Notes: generated by a model not told the origin, from the sequence alone. Counted from the first letter of the stretch, positions 35,348 through 46,265 are shown. The stretch: 64,000 nucleotides of DNA from Flammeovirgaceae bacterium (GCA_020635915.1 JACJYU010000001.1:1178001-1242000), one strand, 5' to 3'. Program-made: numbers and translations.

Positions 35348-38300
35348 TTGACCTTAACCAAACCATCCACCCAACTCATTCGGACAGTGGGCTTGCTAAT
35401 AGTTTGCCTGCAGGCTTCGTTTACCTACGCCCAACGAGCAGACTCTACCGCCACGGTTGCAGCAGACACGGTGCCGGCTCACATTATCAACCCCTACCGC
35501 CCTTCCTTCAGGCCTTCCGACAGGTATGGCGATCCCTTCTCGAACCGTACCACCCGTTCGCCACTCTTCCTGAGCAACCCGAAGAGCTTTAACCTGGATG
35601 TGGAAATCGACACGGGCATGAATTACACTATCCGTGAAAAGATCGGCAACGTGAATTTCAGGCCTGCCACCACCATGGGCTTTGATGAATTCAACCAGTT
35701 GCAGACCCGGCAATTGAAAAAGGACTACTGGCAAAGCCGAAGCCGCGCCCTGGATGGCGAGAGCGCGGTGAGCAGCCGGAACATCATTCCCAAAATCTAT
35801 ATAAGCCCTGTACTCGACAGGATCTTTGGCGGCAGCTACGTAGAGCTCATCCCCAGGGGCTTCGTCACCCTGGACTTTGGCGGGTCGTGGCAAAAAATAG
35901 AAAACCCTTCCATACCCATCCGCCAACAACGCAATGGTGGCTTTGAGTTCGACCAGCAGATCAACCTGAGCGTAGTGGGGAAAGTAGGCGAAAAGCTCGC
36001 CATCACCACCAATTTTGACAACAACAACTCATTCGACTTTCAAAACAATATGAAAGTGGAATACACGGGGTTCAAGGAAGACATACTGAAAAAACTGGAA
36101 ATAGGAAATGTAAGCCTGCCCCTCAACAACAGCTTGATCACCGGATCGCAAAACCTGTTTGGCGTAAAGGCGCAACTGCAATTCGGCAAGTTGTTTGTGA
36201 CATCGCTGGCCACCACGCAAAGGGGAAAGCAATCGACCATAGAGATACAGGGCGGCACCGGTGGCGCCACGCAAGGGAGGCCATTTGAAATCGTAGCGTC
36301 CAGTTATGACGAAAACCGGCATTTCTTTCTGGGGCAGTTTTTTCACGACAATTTTGAAAAGTGGCTGGGCACCTTGCCCAACGTAACCTCCCGGGTCAAC
36401 GTCACCCGGGTGGAAGTTTACCTCCTTAACCGCTCCAACGACACCCAGACGCTGAGGAACGTTGTCGGGTTTATGGACATGGGCGAATCCGGAAAAATCT
36501 ATAACCCCTCCATCACCTCCCTGGTGGCGCCCAACTCGCCTACGGACAACAAGGCCAACGACCTGTTTACCCAACTGGCGGGGATTTCTGCCAACTCCGA
36601 CCAAATCAACGGTGCCCTGCAAGGGCTGGGGTTGGAAAACGGCACTGATTTTGAAAAGATCACAAGCGCCCGGAAACTGTCGCCCACCGAATTTACCTTT
36701 AACAACCAGTTGGGCTACATCTCGCTGCAAAGAAAATTGCAAAATGACGAGGCCCTGGCGGTTGCTTTTGAATTTACCTACAATGGGCAAAAGTACAAGG
36801 TAGGGGAACTCACCGAGGATTATTCCAACAAGCCCGAAGAAGACGTGGTGTACCTGAAGTTGCTGAGGCCACGCAAAATCAGCATTGAAGACCAACAGGG
36901 AAGGCCTATCCCCACCTGGGACTTGATGATGAAAAACATTTATAACCTTAACGTGACCCAACTGGAGCAGGAAGGGTTTCAACTGCGGGTGATCTATAGG
37001 GACGACCGGACCGGTATCGACAACCCACAACTGCAGGATGGCGACATCTCACGGACCAAGCAGCTCATCGAAGTATTGGGCCTCGACCGCCTCAACCCCT
37101 ATAACGACCCCCAGCCCGATGGCAACTTTGACTTTGTGGACAAACTCACCGTAAACCGGGAGACTGGGCTTATCATCTTCCCCTACCTCCACCCTTTTGA
37201 TTCTGCCTTGCGCGACTTGTTCAGCAAAGAAACAAACCCCACCGTAAGGGACAGGCTCATCCAGAAATATACCTATGGCGAATTGTACAACACTACCAAG
37301 GCAGAGGCCGAACTTATTGCCACAAAAAACAAATTCTGGATCGTGGGTTCTTTCAAGGCAGGATCGGGAAAAGACATTATCATTCAAGGGTTTAACATCG
37401 CACAGGGATCGGTAAAAGTGTATGCCGGGGGCACGCCTTTGCAGGAAGGGACAGACTATACGGTGGATTATACCTTTGGAAAGGTCACCATTCTCAATGA
37501 AGGGATACTCAGCTCGGGAAAAAACATTACCATTAATTACGAACAACAAGACCCCTTTGCCTTCCAGACCCGCTCCCTCCTGGGCACCCGCTTTGACTAT
37601 AAGCTCAATGACGATGTAAACATTGGCTCCACATTTTTATACTATAACGAGCGGCCCCTCATTTCCAGGAACCTGATTGGGACGGAGCCCGCCAGGAACC
37701 TTCAATACGGGGTGGACCTCAACCTGAGAAAGGACTCCCGCATTTTGACCAAGATGGTGGACGCGCTTCCCTTTTTGCAAACCAAAGAAACCTCCACGGT
37801 AAACCTGAACGCGGAATTTGCCCAGCTATTGCCAGGCACTTCCAATATCATCAATGGTGACGGCACCTCCTTTATTGACGACTTTGAAAACAGTGCCACC
37901 CCTTACAGCCTCCTGAACCCCATCGGGTGGAAGCTCTCCACCGTTCCTGTTACCCCCGACAACCGTTTTGACCCGTCAGGCGGGGCACTAAATGACGTGA
38001 CCGCTGGGTACAAGCGAGCAAAAATTGCCTGGTACCAAATCGACAACCAGTTTTACAACCAGGGCAACAGCCGGTTCAAGCCTTCGAACATCAGCGAGGA
38101 CGACCTGAAAAACCATTACGTGAGGGCGGTGTCCCCGCAGGAAATATTCCCAAACTTCGACCCGTTCATAGGCAATTTCAATGAGCAGGTTTTCGACCTG
38201 GCGTTTTATCCCTCCGAGCGGGGGCCTTACAATTACAACCCTGACCTTAACCCCGATGGGACACTGAAAAACCCTACATCGAACTGGGGGGGCATCACCA

Positions 38301-41300
38301 CGGCCATCCGGACCGAAGTGGATTTTGACAAAGCCAATATCGAGTACCTCGAGTTTTGGCTCATGGACCCTTTTATCAACTCCAGGTATGGAAGCATCAA
38401 CGATGGCCGTGGCAACGATAGCCCCAACACCACCGGGGGGCAACTGACCTTCAACCTGGGGAGTATCTCCGAGGACCTGATGCGTGACGGGAAACATGCC
38501 TTTGAAAATGGGCTTCCGGCAGATGGGAACCTCACTGGGGGCGGGGCCACCGAAAACAACTGGGGCTTTGTGACCACGCAATCCTACCTCAACAACGCCT
38601 TTGACAATTCGGCCGAGGCGAGGGCCAACCAGGATGTGGGCCTGGACGGGGCCAACAATGAGCGGGAGGCCGATATTTTTAGCGCGTTTGTAAATGCCGT
38701 GAACCCTGGCGCAAAACAAATAGTGTTGCAAGACCCTTCCGCTGACGACTTCCATCATTTCTTCGGGGACGACTTTGACGCACGGGACGCCAAAATCTTG
38801 GAACGGTACAAAAACTATAATGGGATGGAAAACAACTCCCCCGTGTCGGGAAGCAACGACCTGTTTTCAAAATCCGGCACCACCATACCCGACAACGAGG
38901 ATTTGAACCAGGACAATACCCTCAGCGACCTGGACGAATATTATACCTACAACATCGACCTGAGGCCCAGCACCCTGCAGGTAGGGAAAAAATATATCGT
39001 GGACCAGGTCTCCAATGAGGTGAACGGGGACCGGGTAACCTGGTACTTGTTCAGGATACCCGTGCGCCAGTTCGATGACAAGGTGGGCGATATCAACGGG
39101 TTCAAGTCCATCCGTTATGCCCGGATGTACATGACGGGGTTTTCCCAGCCCGTGGTGTTGCGCATGGCAAAGTTCAGGGCCGTGGGCAACAAATGGAGGC
39201 GCTATGAAGGCAACCTGGAGGAATCCAGCTTTGGCGAGTCCCTCGAACCCAATCTCGATAATTTTTCCGTGTCCGTGGTAAACGTGGAGGAAAATGGCAG
39301 CGGCAATTCGGAGAAACCCGCCTACATCCCTCCCCTGCAACGCGACAGGGACGTGACCTCCACGGTACAAAGGCGCTTGAACGAGCAGTCGGTACAGCTT
39401 TGCGCCACGGACCTGCAGGATGGGGACGCACGTGCCATTTACAAAAATGTGTCCATGGACTTCTTCAACTACGGCCGCATAAAAATGTTCCTCTCCGCCT
39501 ATGGGCCAGGGCTACAGGACAACCAATTGCACGGCTTTATCAGGATGGGGACCGACTTTGACCAAAATTATTATGAGATAGAAGTCCCCCTTAAGGTGAC
39601 CACCCCCGGGGCTTCCTCCATTGAATCCGTTTGGCCTGAAGAAAACCAAATTGATTTGGACCTGGACGAACTCTATGCGCTAAAGGCACAACGCGACCGG
39701 GAAAGCTTCCCATTGGCAGAGTCGTTTCCCCGGGCAGGGCCCAAGCAGGTGGGCAAGCACCTCATCAGGATACTGGGAAGGCCGGACCTCAGCCAGGTGC
39801 AAATATTGATGATCGGGGTACGAAACCCGCGAAGCACCGATGCACAGGCACGCGATGTTTGTTTGTGGGCCAATGAGCTGCGGCTTACTGACTTTGACCG
39901 GACGGCCGGGTGGGCCACCAACATGGTGCTCAGCACCAAGCTTGCGGATTTGGGGACCATAACAGGCTCGCTAAAGCACATCTCTTTTGGGTATGGCGGT
40001 GTGCAGTCAAAAATTTCGGAGAGGGCCAGGGGCGAAACCACCACTTATGACATCTCCGCCAACCTTAACGTGGACAAGCTGCTGCCACAGAATACCGGGC
40101 TGAAAGTCCCCATGTTCATCAGCTATGAAAATACCACCATTAACCCGAATTTCGACCCGGCCAACCCTGACCTGCGGTTGGATGCCGCCCTCCGCTCATT
40201 CAATACGGAGGCTGAACGGCAGAAATACAAAAGGCTTATACGGGACCAATCCATAAGGCGAAGCCTCAATTTTACCAATGTGCGAAAAGTCAAAGTAAGG
40301 CAGGACGCCCGGCAGCACCTTTATGACATTGAAAATTTTTCCTTTACCTATGCCTTCACGGAAGCCACCAGGACAAACTTTAACTTGATCGAAGACACGC
40401 GCAGGAACATAAAAGGTGCCGTGGCCTGGCAATACAGCCCCAAGTTCCAGGGGTTTGAACCTTTTAAGGAAAGCAAGGCATTCTCGTCAAAATACCTGGC
40501 GTTGATCAAAGGCTTCAACTTCAACCCCATGCCGTCCAATATTTCGGTGAGGGGGGAACTGGACAGGTCCTTTAACAAAATAGTGTACCGGAATGCCGTG
40601 CAGGACCAGGGTGGCGCCATGCCCAACTTTCAAAAGTTTTTTGTCTTCAACCGCTTCTACAACGTGAGGTGGAATTTCACAAAGGCCCTAAGCTTTGACT
40701 ACAACGCCAGGGTAAACGCCATCATTGATGAGCCCGATGGCGACATCGACACGAAAGAAAAACAGGACAGTGTGCTGACCAACCTAAAAAAGTTGGGCCG
40801 GATGAAAAATTTTGAACAGACAATGACCGCCAATTACACGCTGCCTTTGGACAAGCTTCCCATTACGGACTGGCTTGGCGCGGAGTACCGGTACAACGTA
40901 GGGTATTCGTGGCGGGCAGGGCCGCTTGAAAAGGAAAAAGCCCTACAGCTAGGGAACACGATACAGAACACACAGGACCAGGGCCTGACGGGAAGGATTG
41001 ACCTCACCAAACTATACAACAAGGTTGGGTATTTAAACAAAGTCAACACCCCAAAAAGGCCTTCCAGTGGCACCCAAAGGCCCCAACAACAACCCGACAC
41101 GGTGAAGCAGGCACGGGACCTCTCGGCCGTGAGGGGTTTTTTGCGGTTGCTGATGTCGGTCCGAAACATCAGTGGCACTTACAACATCACACAAGGCACC
41201 ATACTGCCGGGGTTCCTGCCGGCACCCAACCTGTTTGGCATGGACAAGGCATGGAGCGCACCGGGGTGGGGGTTCGTGCTCGGGCAACAAGACCCCGGCC

Positions 41301-42523
41301 TGAGGTTCAAAGCGGCAAGGGAAGGTTGGTTGAGCACCAGTGAAGAGCAATCGGCCTTGTACAGCCAGGTGCAAGCCCGGGACCTGGGCCTGCGGGCCAG
41401 CATTGAGCCTTCCACCGATATTAAAATCCAACTGGACGCAAAAAAAACCTCCAGTTCCACCTTTACCGAAACCTTCGTCTTTGACCCCACCGTTCCCATC
41501 GACCCAAACGACCCAAACGATTTGAACGGTTTTGTTTCAAGGACCCCCAACCGGATTGGGACTTATAAGGTGTCTATCCTTTCCATCAACACGGCCTTCA
41601 AAAACAACACCAGCAAGGAGTCCACCGTCTTTCATGATTTTGAAAAAAACATCGAGGAGATCAAAAGCCGCTTTACCACGCTCACCGGGAGCCAGGGGTA
41701 CGAATCCAAATCCCAGGACGTGCTCATCCCCGCGTTTCTTGCCGCCTATACCGGAAAAAGCACGGACCACGTCAGCCTTTCCCCCTTTCCAAAAATACCG
41801 GTGCCTGGTTGGCGTGTCGACTACTCGGGACTGGGCAAGCTGGAGGGGCTAAAGGATATCTTCCAATCGGTAACGCTCAACCATGCCTACTCTTCCAATT
41901 ATTCCGTGCTGAACTTCAATACCCCTGGCGATTATACGGATATTGGCATTGACGTGCCGATAGAAGATTACAACAGTGGCGGCAACTTTGGGACGGTGAG
42001 GAACGAAAACGGGGAAATTATACCCATCTATTTAATAAGCCAGGTACTCATATCGGAAACCTTTGCGCCCCTTATCGGGATCAACCTGAGGACCCGGAAA
42101 AAACTTACCCTGCGTTTTGAATACAAAACCAAGCGCGACCTGGCCCTGAATATTTCCAACGCCCAGGTCACGGAGCTCAACAGCAAGGACTGGTCGGTGG
42201 AATTGGGGTATACCAAAAACAACCTCAAGTTGCCATGGAAAAGCCAAGGAAGGGTGATCACCATAAAAAACGACATCACCTTCCGGCTCAATATGAGCAT
42301 TACCAACAACCGCACCATACAGCGGAAGATCAATGAGGTGAACACCATCACCAACGGGAACATCAATTTCCAACTCAGGCCAAACATCAATTATGTGGTC
42401 AATCAGAAATTAAACATCCAGTTCTATGTGGACAGGAACGTGAACGAGCCTTTGGTCTCCAACTCCTACCGCAGGTCTACCACCCGGGTGGGCTTCAAAG
42501 TCTTGTTCAACCTGGCCCAATAG
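35348..42523 (+). CDS. sprA: SprA, type IX secretion outer-membrane translocon
   Basis: 2391 residues, normal for SprA/Sov, the giant outer-membrane barrel through which type IX secretion substrates leave the cell; it also carries gliding adhesins in gliding species. A signal peptide ends FTYAQR. Long beta-strand-rich stretches follow throughout, with SprA segments such as RNIIPKIYISPVLDRIFGG, IEIQGGTG, NGDGTSFIDDFENSATPYSL (about residue 835) and a C-terminal strand ending VGFKVLFNLAQ. The start is TTG at 35348; no in-frame ATG lies between it and the mature region. No PorV, PorL/M/N or other T9SS gene lies in the window. ruvA is 7 bp upstream and gcvH 78 bp downstream. The frame is intact over 7.2 kb. 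Confidence 0.96.
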   Translation: MTLTKPSTQLIRTVGLLIVCLQASFTYAQRADSTATVAADTVPAHIINPYRPSFRPSDRYGDPFSNRTTRSPLFLSNPKSFNLDVEIDTGMNYTIREKIGNVNFRPATTMGFDEFNQLQTRQLKKDYWQSRSRALDGESAVSSRNIIPKIYISPVLDRIFGGSYVELIPRGFVTLDFGGSWQKIENPSIPIRQQRNGGFEFDQQINLSVVGKVGEKLAITTNFDNNNSFDFQNNMKVEYTGFKEDILKKLEIGNVSLPLNNSLITGSQNLFGVKAQLQFGKLFVTSLATTQRGKQSTIEIQGGTGGATQGRPFEIVASSYDENRHFFLGQFFHDNFEKWLGTLPNVTSRVNVTRVEVYLLNRSNDTQTLRNVVGFMDMGESGKIYNPSITSLVAPNSPTDNKANDLFTQLAGISANSDQINGALQGLGLENGTDFEKITSARKLSPTEFTFNNQLGYISLQRKLQNDEALAVAFEFTYNGQKYKVGELTEDYSNKPEEDVVYLKLLRPRKISIEDQQGRPIPTWDLMMKNIYNLNVTQLEQEGFQLRVIYRDDRTGIDNPQLQDGDISRTKQLIEVLGLDRLNPYNDPQPDGNFDFVDKLTVNRETGLIIFPYLHPFDSALRDLFSKETNPTVRDRLIQKYTYGELYNTTKAEAELIATKNKFWIVGSFKAGSGKDIIIQGFNIAQGSVKVYAGGTPLQEGTDYTVDYTFGKVTILNEGILSSGKNITINYEQQDPFAFQTRSLLGTRFDYKLNDDVNIGSTFLYYNERPLISRNLIGTEPARNLQYGVDLNLRKDSRILTKMVDALPFLQTKETSTVNLNAEFAQLLPGTSNIINGDGTSFIDDFENSATPYSLLNPIGWKLSTVPVTPDNRFDPSGGALNDVTAGYKRAKIAWYQIDNQFYNQGNSRFKPSNISEDDLKNHYVRAVSPQEIFPNFDPFIGNFNEQVFDLAFYPSERGPYNYNPDLNPDGTLKNPTSNWGGITTAIRTEVDFDKANIEYLEFWLMDPFINSRYGSINDGRGNDSPNTTGGQLTFNLGSISEDLMRDGKHAFENGLPADGNLTGGGATENNWGFVTTQSYLNNAFDNSAEARANQDVGLDGANNEREADIFSAFVNAVNPGAKQIVLQDPSADDFHHFFGDDFDARDAKILERYKNYNGMENNSPVSGSNDLFSKSGTTIPDNEDLNQDNTLSDLDEYYTYNIDLRPSTLQVGKKYIVDQVSNEVNGDRVTWYLFRIPVRQFDDKVGDINGFKSIRYARMYMTGFSQPVVLRMAKFRAVGNKWRRYEGNLEESSFGESLEPNLDNFSVSVVNVEENGSGNSEKPAYIPPLQRDRDVTSTVQRRLNEQSVQLCATDLQDGDARAIYKNVSMDFFNYGRIKMFLSAYGPGLQDNQLHGFIRMGTDFDQNYYEIEVPLKVTTPGASSIESVWPEENQIDLDLDELYALKAQRDRESFPLAESFPRAGPKQVGKHLIRILGRPDLSQVQILMIGVRNPRSTDAQARDVCLWANELRLTDFDRTAGWATNMVLSTKLADLGTITGSLKHISFGYGGVQSKISERARGETTTYDISANLNVDKLLPQNTGLKVPMFISYENTTINPNFDPANPDLRLDAALRSFNTEAERQKYKRLIRDQSIRRSLNFTNVRKVKVRQDARQHLYDIENFSFTYAFTEATRTNFNLIEDTRRNIKGAVAWQYSPKFQGFEPFKESKAFSSKYLALIKGFNFNPMPSNISVRGELDRSFNKIVYRNAVQDQGGAMPNFQKFFVFNRFYNVRWNFTKALSFDYNARVNAIIDEPDGDIDTKEKQDSVLTNLKKLGRMKNFEQTMTANYTLPLDKLPITDWLGAEYRYNVGYSWRAGPLEKEKALQLGNTIQNTQDQGLTGRIDLTKLYNKVGYLNKVNTPKRPSSGTQRPQQQPDTVKQARDLSAVRGFLRLLMSVRNISGTYNITQGTILPGFLPAPNLFGMDKAWSAPGWGFVLGQQDPGLRFKAAREGWLSTSEEQSALYSQVQARDLGLRASIEPSTDIKIQLDAKKTSSSTFTETFVFDPTVPIDPNDPNDLNGFVSRTPNRIGTYKVSILSINTAFKNNTSKESTVFHDFEKNIEEIKSRFTTLTGSQGYESKSQDVLIPAFLAAYTGKSTDHVSLSPFPKIPVPGWRVDYSGLGKLEGLKDIFQSVTLNHAYSSNYSVLNFNTPGDYTDIGIDVPIEDYNSGGNFGTVRNENGEIIPIYLISQVLISETFAPLIGINLRTRKKLTLRFEYKTKRDLALNISNAQVTELNSKDWSVELGYTKNNLKLPWKSQGRVITIKNDITFRLNMSITNNRTIQRKINEVNTITNGNINFQLRPNINYVVNQKLNIQFYVDRNVNEPLVSNSYRRSTTRVGFKVLFNLAQ

Positions 42524-42601
42524 CCAGCCTACCTTGCCATCGGTGATGGGTTTTACCAAAAATCCCCTTATTTTTGGGTGTTCCAATTTTAAATTTTTAC
42601 C

Positions 42602-42979
42602 ATGAATACTCCTGCAGACCTCAAGTACACCAAAGACCATGAATGGATAAAAGTGGATGGCAACACGGCCACCATCGGCATTACCGATTTTGCCCAAAGC
42701 GAACTGGGGGACATCGTGTATGTGGACATCACCACCGTGGGCCAGGAAATAGGCCAGCACGAAGTGTTTGGCACTATTGAAGCCGTAAAAACCGTCTCCG
42801 ACCTGTTCATGCCGGTGGCCGGCAAAGTATTGGAAGTGAATGCCGACCTTGACGCCAACCCCGAAAAGGTAAACGAGGACCCCTATTCGGCATGGCTTAT
42901 TAAAATAGAGGTGGGCGATGCCTCCCAGGTGGACGGGCTGTTGACTGCCGATGCCTATAAGGAACTAATTGGCCAATAG
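42602..42979 (+). CDS. gcvH: Glycine cleavage system H protein
   Basis: 125 residues, normal length. The lipoyl-lysine is Lys63 in [15 protein letters not shown], the invariant lipoylation motif; DHEWIKVDG near residue 12 is the N-terminal signature. It shuttles the aminomethyl group between GcvP, GcvT and Lpd on a lipoyl arm. The lipA gene follows after 35 bp, so the carrier and the enzyme that builds its cofactor are neighbours. It also connects logically with the tdh/kbl glycine-producing module elsewhere in this window. TAAATTTTT at 42590-42598 may be its -7 box. Confidence 0.96.
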   Translation: MNTPADLKYTKDHEWIKVDGNTATIGITDFAQSELGDIVYVDITTVGQEIGQHEVFGTIEAVKTVSDLFMPVAGKVLEVNADLDANPEKVNEDPYSAWLIKIEVGDASQVDGLLTADAYKELIGQ

Positions 42980-43014
42980 CCTGTTTTATTGAGCAGGCAC
43001 TTATCCTTGTTGTT

Positions 43015-43902
43015 GTGATCGACCTTCCCATCATTTCCGCTGAAGAAACCCGCAAACGCAAACCTTCATGGCTGCGCGTAAAGCTTCCCATCGGGCCGGA
43101 GTACGCCAAAGTGAGGAGCCTGGTGGACAATTACAAACTGCACACCATTTGTGAAAGCGGCAATTGCCCCAACATGGGCGAGTGCTGGGGTGCCGGCACG
43201 GCCACCTTTATGATATTGGGAAACGTATGCACCAGGAGCTGCACATTTTGCGCGGTGGCCACCGGCAGGCCTACCGAGTATGACGTGGACGAGCCCAAGC
43301 GGGTGGCCAAGGCCATAAAATTAATGGGGGTAAAACACGCGGTGATCACCTCCGTCAACCGCGATGAGTTGAAGGACAGGGGCGCTGAAATATGGTACCA
43401 AACCATTGTGGAGACCAAGAAGGAAAGCCCCAAAACCACCATTGAGACCCTGATCCCTGACGTAAAAGGAAACTGGGACGCCCTCTACCGCATGATCGAT
43501 GGCGGGCAGGAGGTGGTATCGCATAACATGGAAACGGTGGGCAGGATGTACCGCATTGTGCGCCCACAGGCAAAGTACGAGCGCAGCCTGGAACAAATCA
43601 AAAGGATAAGGGAAGCGGGGAAAAGGACAAAGTCGGGCATCATGCTGGGCGTTGGCGAAACCAAGGACGAAGTCTTCAAGGCCATGGACGACCTGGTGGA
43701 GCACAAGCTTATGATTTTAACGTTGGGCCAATACCTGCAACCCACCAAAATGCACCTGGAGGTGGCAGAGTACGTCCATCCAGACACTTTCGAAATGTAC
43801 CGACAGGAAGGGTTGAAACGCGGGCTCAAGTATGTGGAGTCCGGGCCCCTGGTGCGGTCGTCCTATCATGCCGAGCGGCACGTCAATGTGCCATTTGACT
43901 AA
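43015..43902 (+). CDS. lipA: Lipoyl synthase
   Basis: 295-residue radical SAM enzyme inserting two sulfurs into protein-bound octanoyl groups. Both iron-sulfur clusters are visible: the auxiliary cluster Cys46-x4-Cys51-x5-Cys57 ([12 protein letters not shown]), and the radical SAM cluster Cys72-x3-Cys76-x2-Cys79 (CTRSCTFC). The C-terminal SSYHAERH segment holds the Ser that ligates the auxiliary cluster (RSSYHA). The start is GTG at 43015; the next ATG falls beyond the first cysteines. Lies 35 bp after gcvH, likely one transcript, ending at a small hairpin before the convergent M28 gene. Confidence 0.96.
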   Translation: MIDLPIISAEETRKRKPSWLRVKLPIGPEYAKVRSLVDNYKLHTICESGNCPNMGECWGAGTATFMILGNVCTRSCTFCAVATGRPTEYDVDEPKRVAKAIKLMGVKHAVITSVNRDELKDRGAEIWYQTIVETKKESPKTTIETLIPDVKGNWDALYRMIDGGQEVVSHNMETVGRMYRIVRPQAKYERSLEQIKRIREAGKRTKSGIMLGVGETKDEVFKAMDDLVEHKLMILTLGQYLQPTKMHLEVAEYVHPDTFEMYRQEGLKRGLKYVESGPLVRSSYHAERHVNVPFD

Positions 43903-43926
43903 GAAAAACATTCCGCAACCTTACCT

Positions 43927-43948
43927 GGCCTTCCCTAGGCCGTCTTTT
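43927..43948 (+). terminator. Possible terminator after lipA
   Basis: GGCCT (43927-43931), a 5-nt loop and AGGCC (43937-43941) are followed by GTCTTTT. The stem is only 5 bp and the T run is short, so this is a weak intrinsic terminator candidate. It overlaps the end of the convergent M28 gene by two bases. Confidence 0.35.
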
Positions 43949-45452
43949 AATCGTTTTTGATCCGGTCGTTCCTGTTGGCCAGCTCCCAGGCCGTATAGAA
44001 AACCACTTTTGTCCTTTTCACCAGAAGGTCAAAATCAATTTTGTCCACTTCATCGCTGGGGCGATGGTAGTCTTCATGAATACCGTCAAAGTAGAATATG
44101 ATAGGGATGCCGTTTTTCGCAAAGTTCCAATGGTCCGACCGTTTGTAGAGGTTGGAGGGGTGGTTGACGTCATTGTAGGTATAGTCAAAATCGAGCTGGG
44201 TGTAGGTACGGTTTACCCGCTCGCTCAGTTGGTGCAACTCTTGCGACAATTTATCCGAACCGATCACGTACACATAGTCGGGCTTGCCTTTATGTTCCGG
44301 GTCCCACCTGCCAATCATGTCGATATTAAGGTCCACCACCGTGCTACTGAGCGGGAACACTGGGTTTTCGGAATAGTACTCCGACCCCAGCAATCCCATC
44401 TCTTCCCCGGTCACGGTCATGAACAGCATGCTCCTCCGTGGCCCATTCCCGTCACTTTTGGCCTTGGCAAACAGGCTGGCCAACTCCAGGACCGCCACCG
44501 TGCCGGAGCCATCGTCATCCGCACCATTGTTTATGAGGTCACCCGTCCCTTCTGTTTTTTTCCCTATATGGTCATAATGTGCCGTCACCACAATAAGCTC
44601 GTCCTTTTTGTCGGTGCCCTCCAGGTAGCCCAGCACGTTTTCCGAATGGACCGGCTTCAACTGGTTTTGCAGGGTGTAGGAGATATGGCCTTCTTTCACC
44701 TTCTTTATCTTTTTGGCCTTTTTGGGGTCTGTGGCATAAGTTTTCAATTCCGCGAAGGCGGTGCCCATGGCTTTCCCCACGGCAGCGGGCGACAAGAACA
44801 CTACGGACTCCAGGCCACCGGCATCTTCGGGCTTGTCCAGTGTCATCCGCCCCCCGGAAAGGCTTGCCTTTGCCCTGCCGGCAAAGGCGTCAAAGGCAGC
44901 TTCGTCCTTCGAGTTGCAAACCAACACCACTTTTGCCCCCTTCGCCAATAATATGGGAATGGGCAGGTCGTTAAAATTCTTTTCGCTGACCACCAGCGCT
45001 GCCTTTCCCTCCACATCGATCTTGTCAAGGGAGGATCCTTCCCCATTGCCGACAAAAACAACCTCAGGAGCCCCGCTCAGTTTGTGCAACCCCAGATATG
45101 CGAAATCCACAAAATTTTGAAGGGGGGCAGAAGGCGTTTTCATCGTTGACATGCCGGCCACAACGGAATACAAAGGAACAGGCTGGTAGTAGCCCCCGTT
45201 GACCGGCCCCTGCAGGCCCAACTCCTCAAAATGCGCACGAATGAACGCGGCCGCCATCTTCTGTCCCCGGGTGCCCGTTTTCCTTCCTTCCAGGGCATCG
45301 GACGCGATGATGGACAAGTTATCCTTTAAAACGGAAGGCACTATCTGCTGGCCATATTGAACAGCGATGGGGTCCTTTTGTGCAAAAAGGATGGTGGCAC
45401 TTCCCATGAGGAGCACCAAGGCCCCTATCCTATACTTGTTGAGCATATCCAT
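43947..45452 (-). CDS. Secreted M28 family aminopeptidase with PA domain
   Basis: 501 residues: a signal peptide (MLNKYRIGALVLLMGSATILFAQ), an N-terminal segment, a protease-associated insert near 135-230, and an M28 di-zinc peptidase domain from ~285. Metal ligands and the base are visible: His and Asp in VTAHYDHIG and NGADDDGSGT, the Glu pair in VTGEEMGLLGSE, Asp in LNIDMIGRW, and the last His in KRSDHWNFAKNGIP. It probably removes N-terminal residues from peptides outside the cytoplasm. Starts at 45452 or two codons later at 45446; the frame opening at 45512 has no signal peptide at its start. Confidence 0.9.
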   Translation of the reverse strand: MDMLNKYRIGALVLLMGSATILFAQKDPIAVQYGQQIVPSVLKDNLSIIASDALEGRKTGTRGQKMAAAFIRAHFEELGLQGPVNGGYYQPVPLYSVVAGMSTMKTPSAPLQNFVDFAYLGLHKLSGAPEVVFVGNGEGSSLDKIDVEGKAALVVSEKNFNDLPIPILLAKGAKVVLVCNSKDEAAFDAFAGRAKASLSGGRMTLDKPEDAGGLESVVFLSPAAVGKAMGTAFAELKTYATDPKKAKKIKKVKEGHISYTLQNQLKPVHSENVLGYLEGTDKKDELIVVTAHYDHIGKKTEGTGDLINNGADDDGSGTVAVLELASLFAKAKSDGNGPRRSMLFMTVTGEEMGLLGSEYYSENPVFPLSSTVVDLNIDMIGRWDPEHKGKPDYVYVIGSDKLSQELHQLSERVNRTYTQLDFDYTYNDVNHPSNLYKRSDHWNFAKNGIPIIFYFDGIHEDYHRPSDEVDKIDFDLLVKRTKVVFYTAWELANRNDRIKND

Positions 45453-45481
45453 TTTTTTAACACCTGAAAAGTTACGTAAAG

Positions 45482-46204
45482 TTAAATGCCGAGCACTTCG
45501 CGTTTGGTCCATACTTCATCCAGCGGGTCGCCTTTGCTGCTTTTTCCGCTATGCCGCCATTTGCCATTTTCCAATTTAAAGTCGAACTGGAGGCTTGCGC
45601 CAACACGCGAGTTGTCCCTGGAGAAAAATTCAATGTTCTCTGTATATTTTCCATCCTTGGTGGCGTAGGATCCCCCACCTGTCCCGAAAAATTCTTTTGT
45701 CTCCACATTATAGGCGATCCACTGGAATTTCGTCCCTGACAAAATTTTCATCGTCCTTCGTGCCCCGGGCGTACTCTCGGAAAGTTTGCCATCCCTGTAG
45801 CGCCCGGTTATCAACCAGGCACCGGCCAGTTTGCCCGGGGTGCCATTGTCCACACGCTTCCACTCCGTATTGTCCATGGTCAGCTTATTGCCTTTGATGG
45901 ATAAGGGAAAGGTTTTCTTTTCCCCAACCATTGATTCGTTTTGTGTGTGGTACTCCCAGGTAAGTTCAACACCATCCGCTGTAGGTGCCCACTCCCCACC
46001 TTCGGTATACAGGAATTCCCCGGGGGTATAATAGGAAATGGAAAAATGTTTTTCAGAAACAATCCACAAACCTGTTTTTCCGTCAGCGGCCACCTCCCAG
46101 GCCCCCATCAACGGCAAAGGTTTTTTCACGTTCAATGGCCGGGTATCGAAAGCCACCGCCACCAGCACAAAAAGGACAAAAGCAACAAACTTAAATTTTT
46201 TCAT
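45482..46204 (-). CDS. Secreted two-lobed lipocalin-like protein of unknown function
   Basis: 240 residues with an N-terminal hydrophobic export segment (MKKFKFVAFVLFVLVAVAF). The rest falls into two similar beta-rich halves, each opening with a G-A-W motif: MGAWEVAADGKTGLW near residue 33 and LAGAWLITGRYRDGKL near 130. The halves resemble small lipocalin-like barrels (compare GVELTWEYHTQNES with KFQWIAYNVETKEFFG). I do not recognise a named family beyond the generic membrane or secreted protein label. It lies 29 bp upstream of the M28 peptidase gene and may be co-transcribed with it. ATG 46204 is chosen because it starts directly at the export signal. Confidence 0.65.
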   Translation of the reverse strand: MKKFKFVAFVLFVLVAVAFDTRPLNVKKPLPLMGAWEVAADGKTGLWIVSEKHFSISYYTPGEFLYTEGGEWAPTADGVELTWEYHTQNESMVGEKKTFPLSIKGNKLTMDNTEWKRVDNGTPGKLAGAWLITGRYRDGKLSESTPGARRTMKILSGTKFQWIAYNVETKEFFGTGGGSYATKDGKYTENIEFFSRDNSRVGASLQFDFKLENGKWRHSGKSSKGDPLDEVWTKREVLGI

Positions 46205-46265
46205 GAGGCTGTTGTTTAGGGTTAGGCCAAATATAACCCTTCTGGCGTGGTTTTTAAAACCAGCC

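Noticed and set aside
36029..37030. 333-codon antisense frame inside sprA
   Set aside because: Opposite strand of a well-supported gene; GC-rich codon bias makes long antisense frames common here, and the peptide has no family character.
42537..42553. CCATC-GGT-GATGG hairpin followed by GTTTT after sprA
   Set aside because: A 5-bp stem with a 3-nt loop and four T residues is too weak to call a terminator.
44064..44951. 295-codon frame antisense to the M28 peptidase gene
   Set aside because: Covers the conserved metal-binding region of the peptidase on the other strand; no independent evidence.
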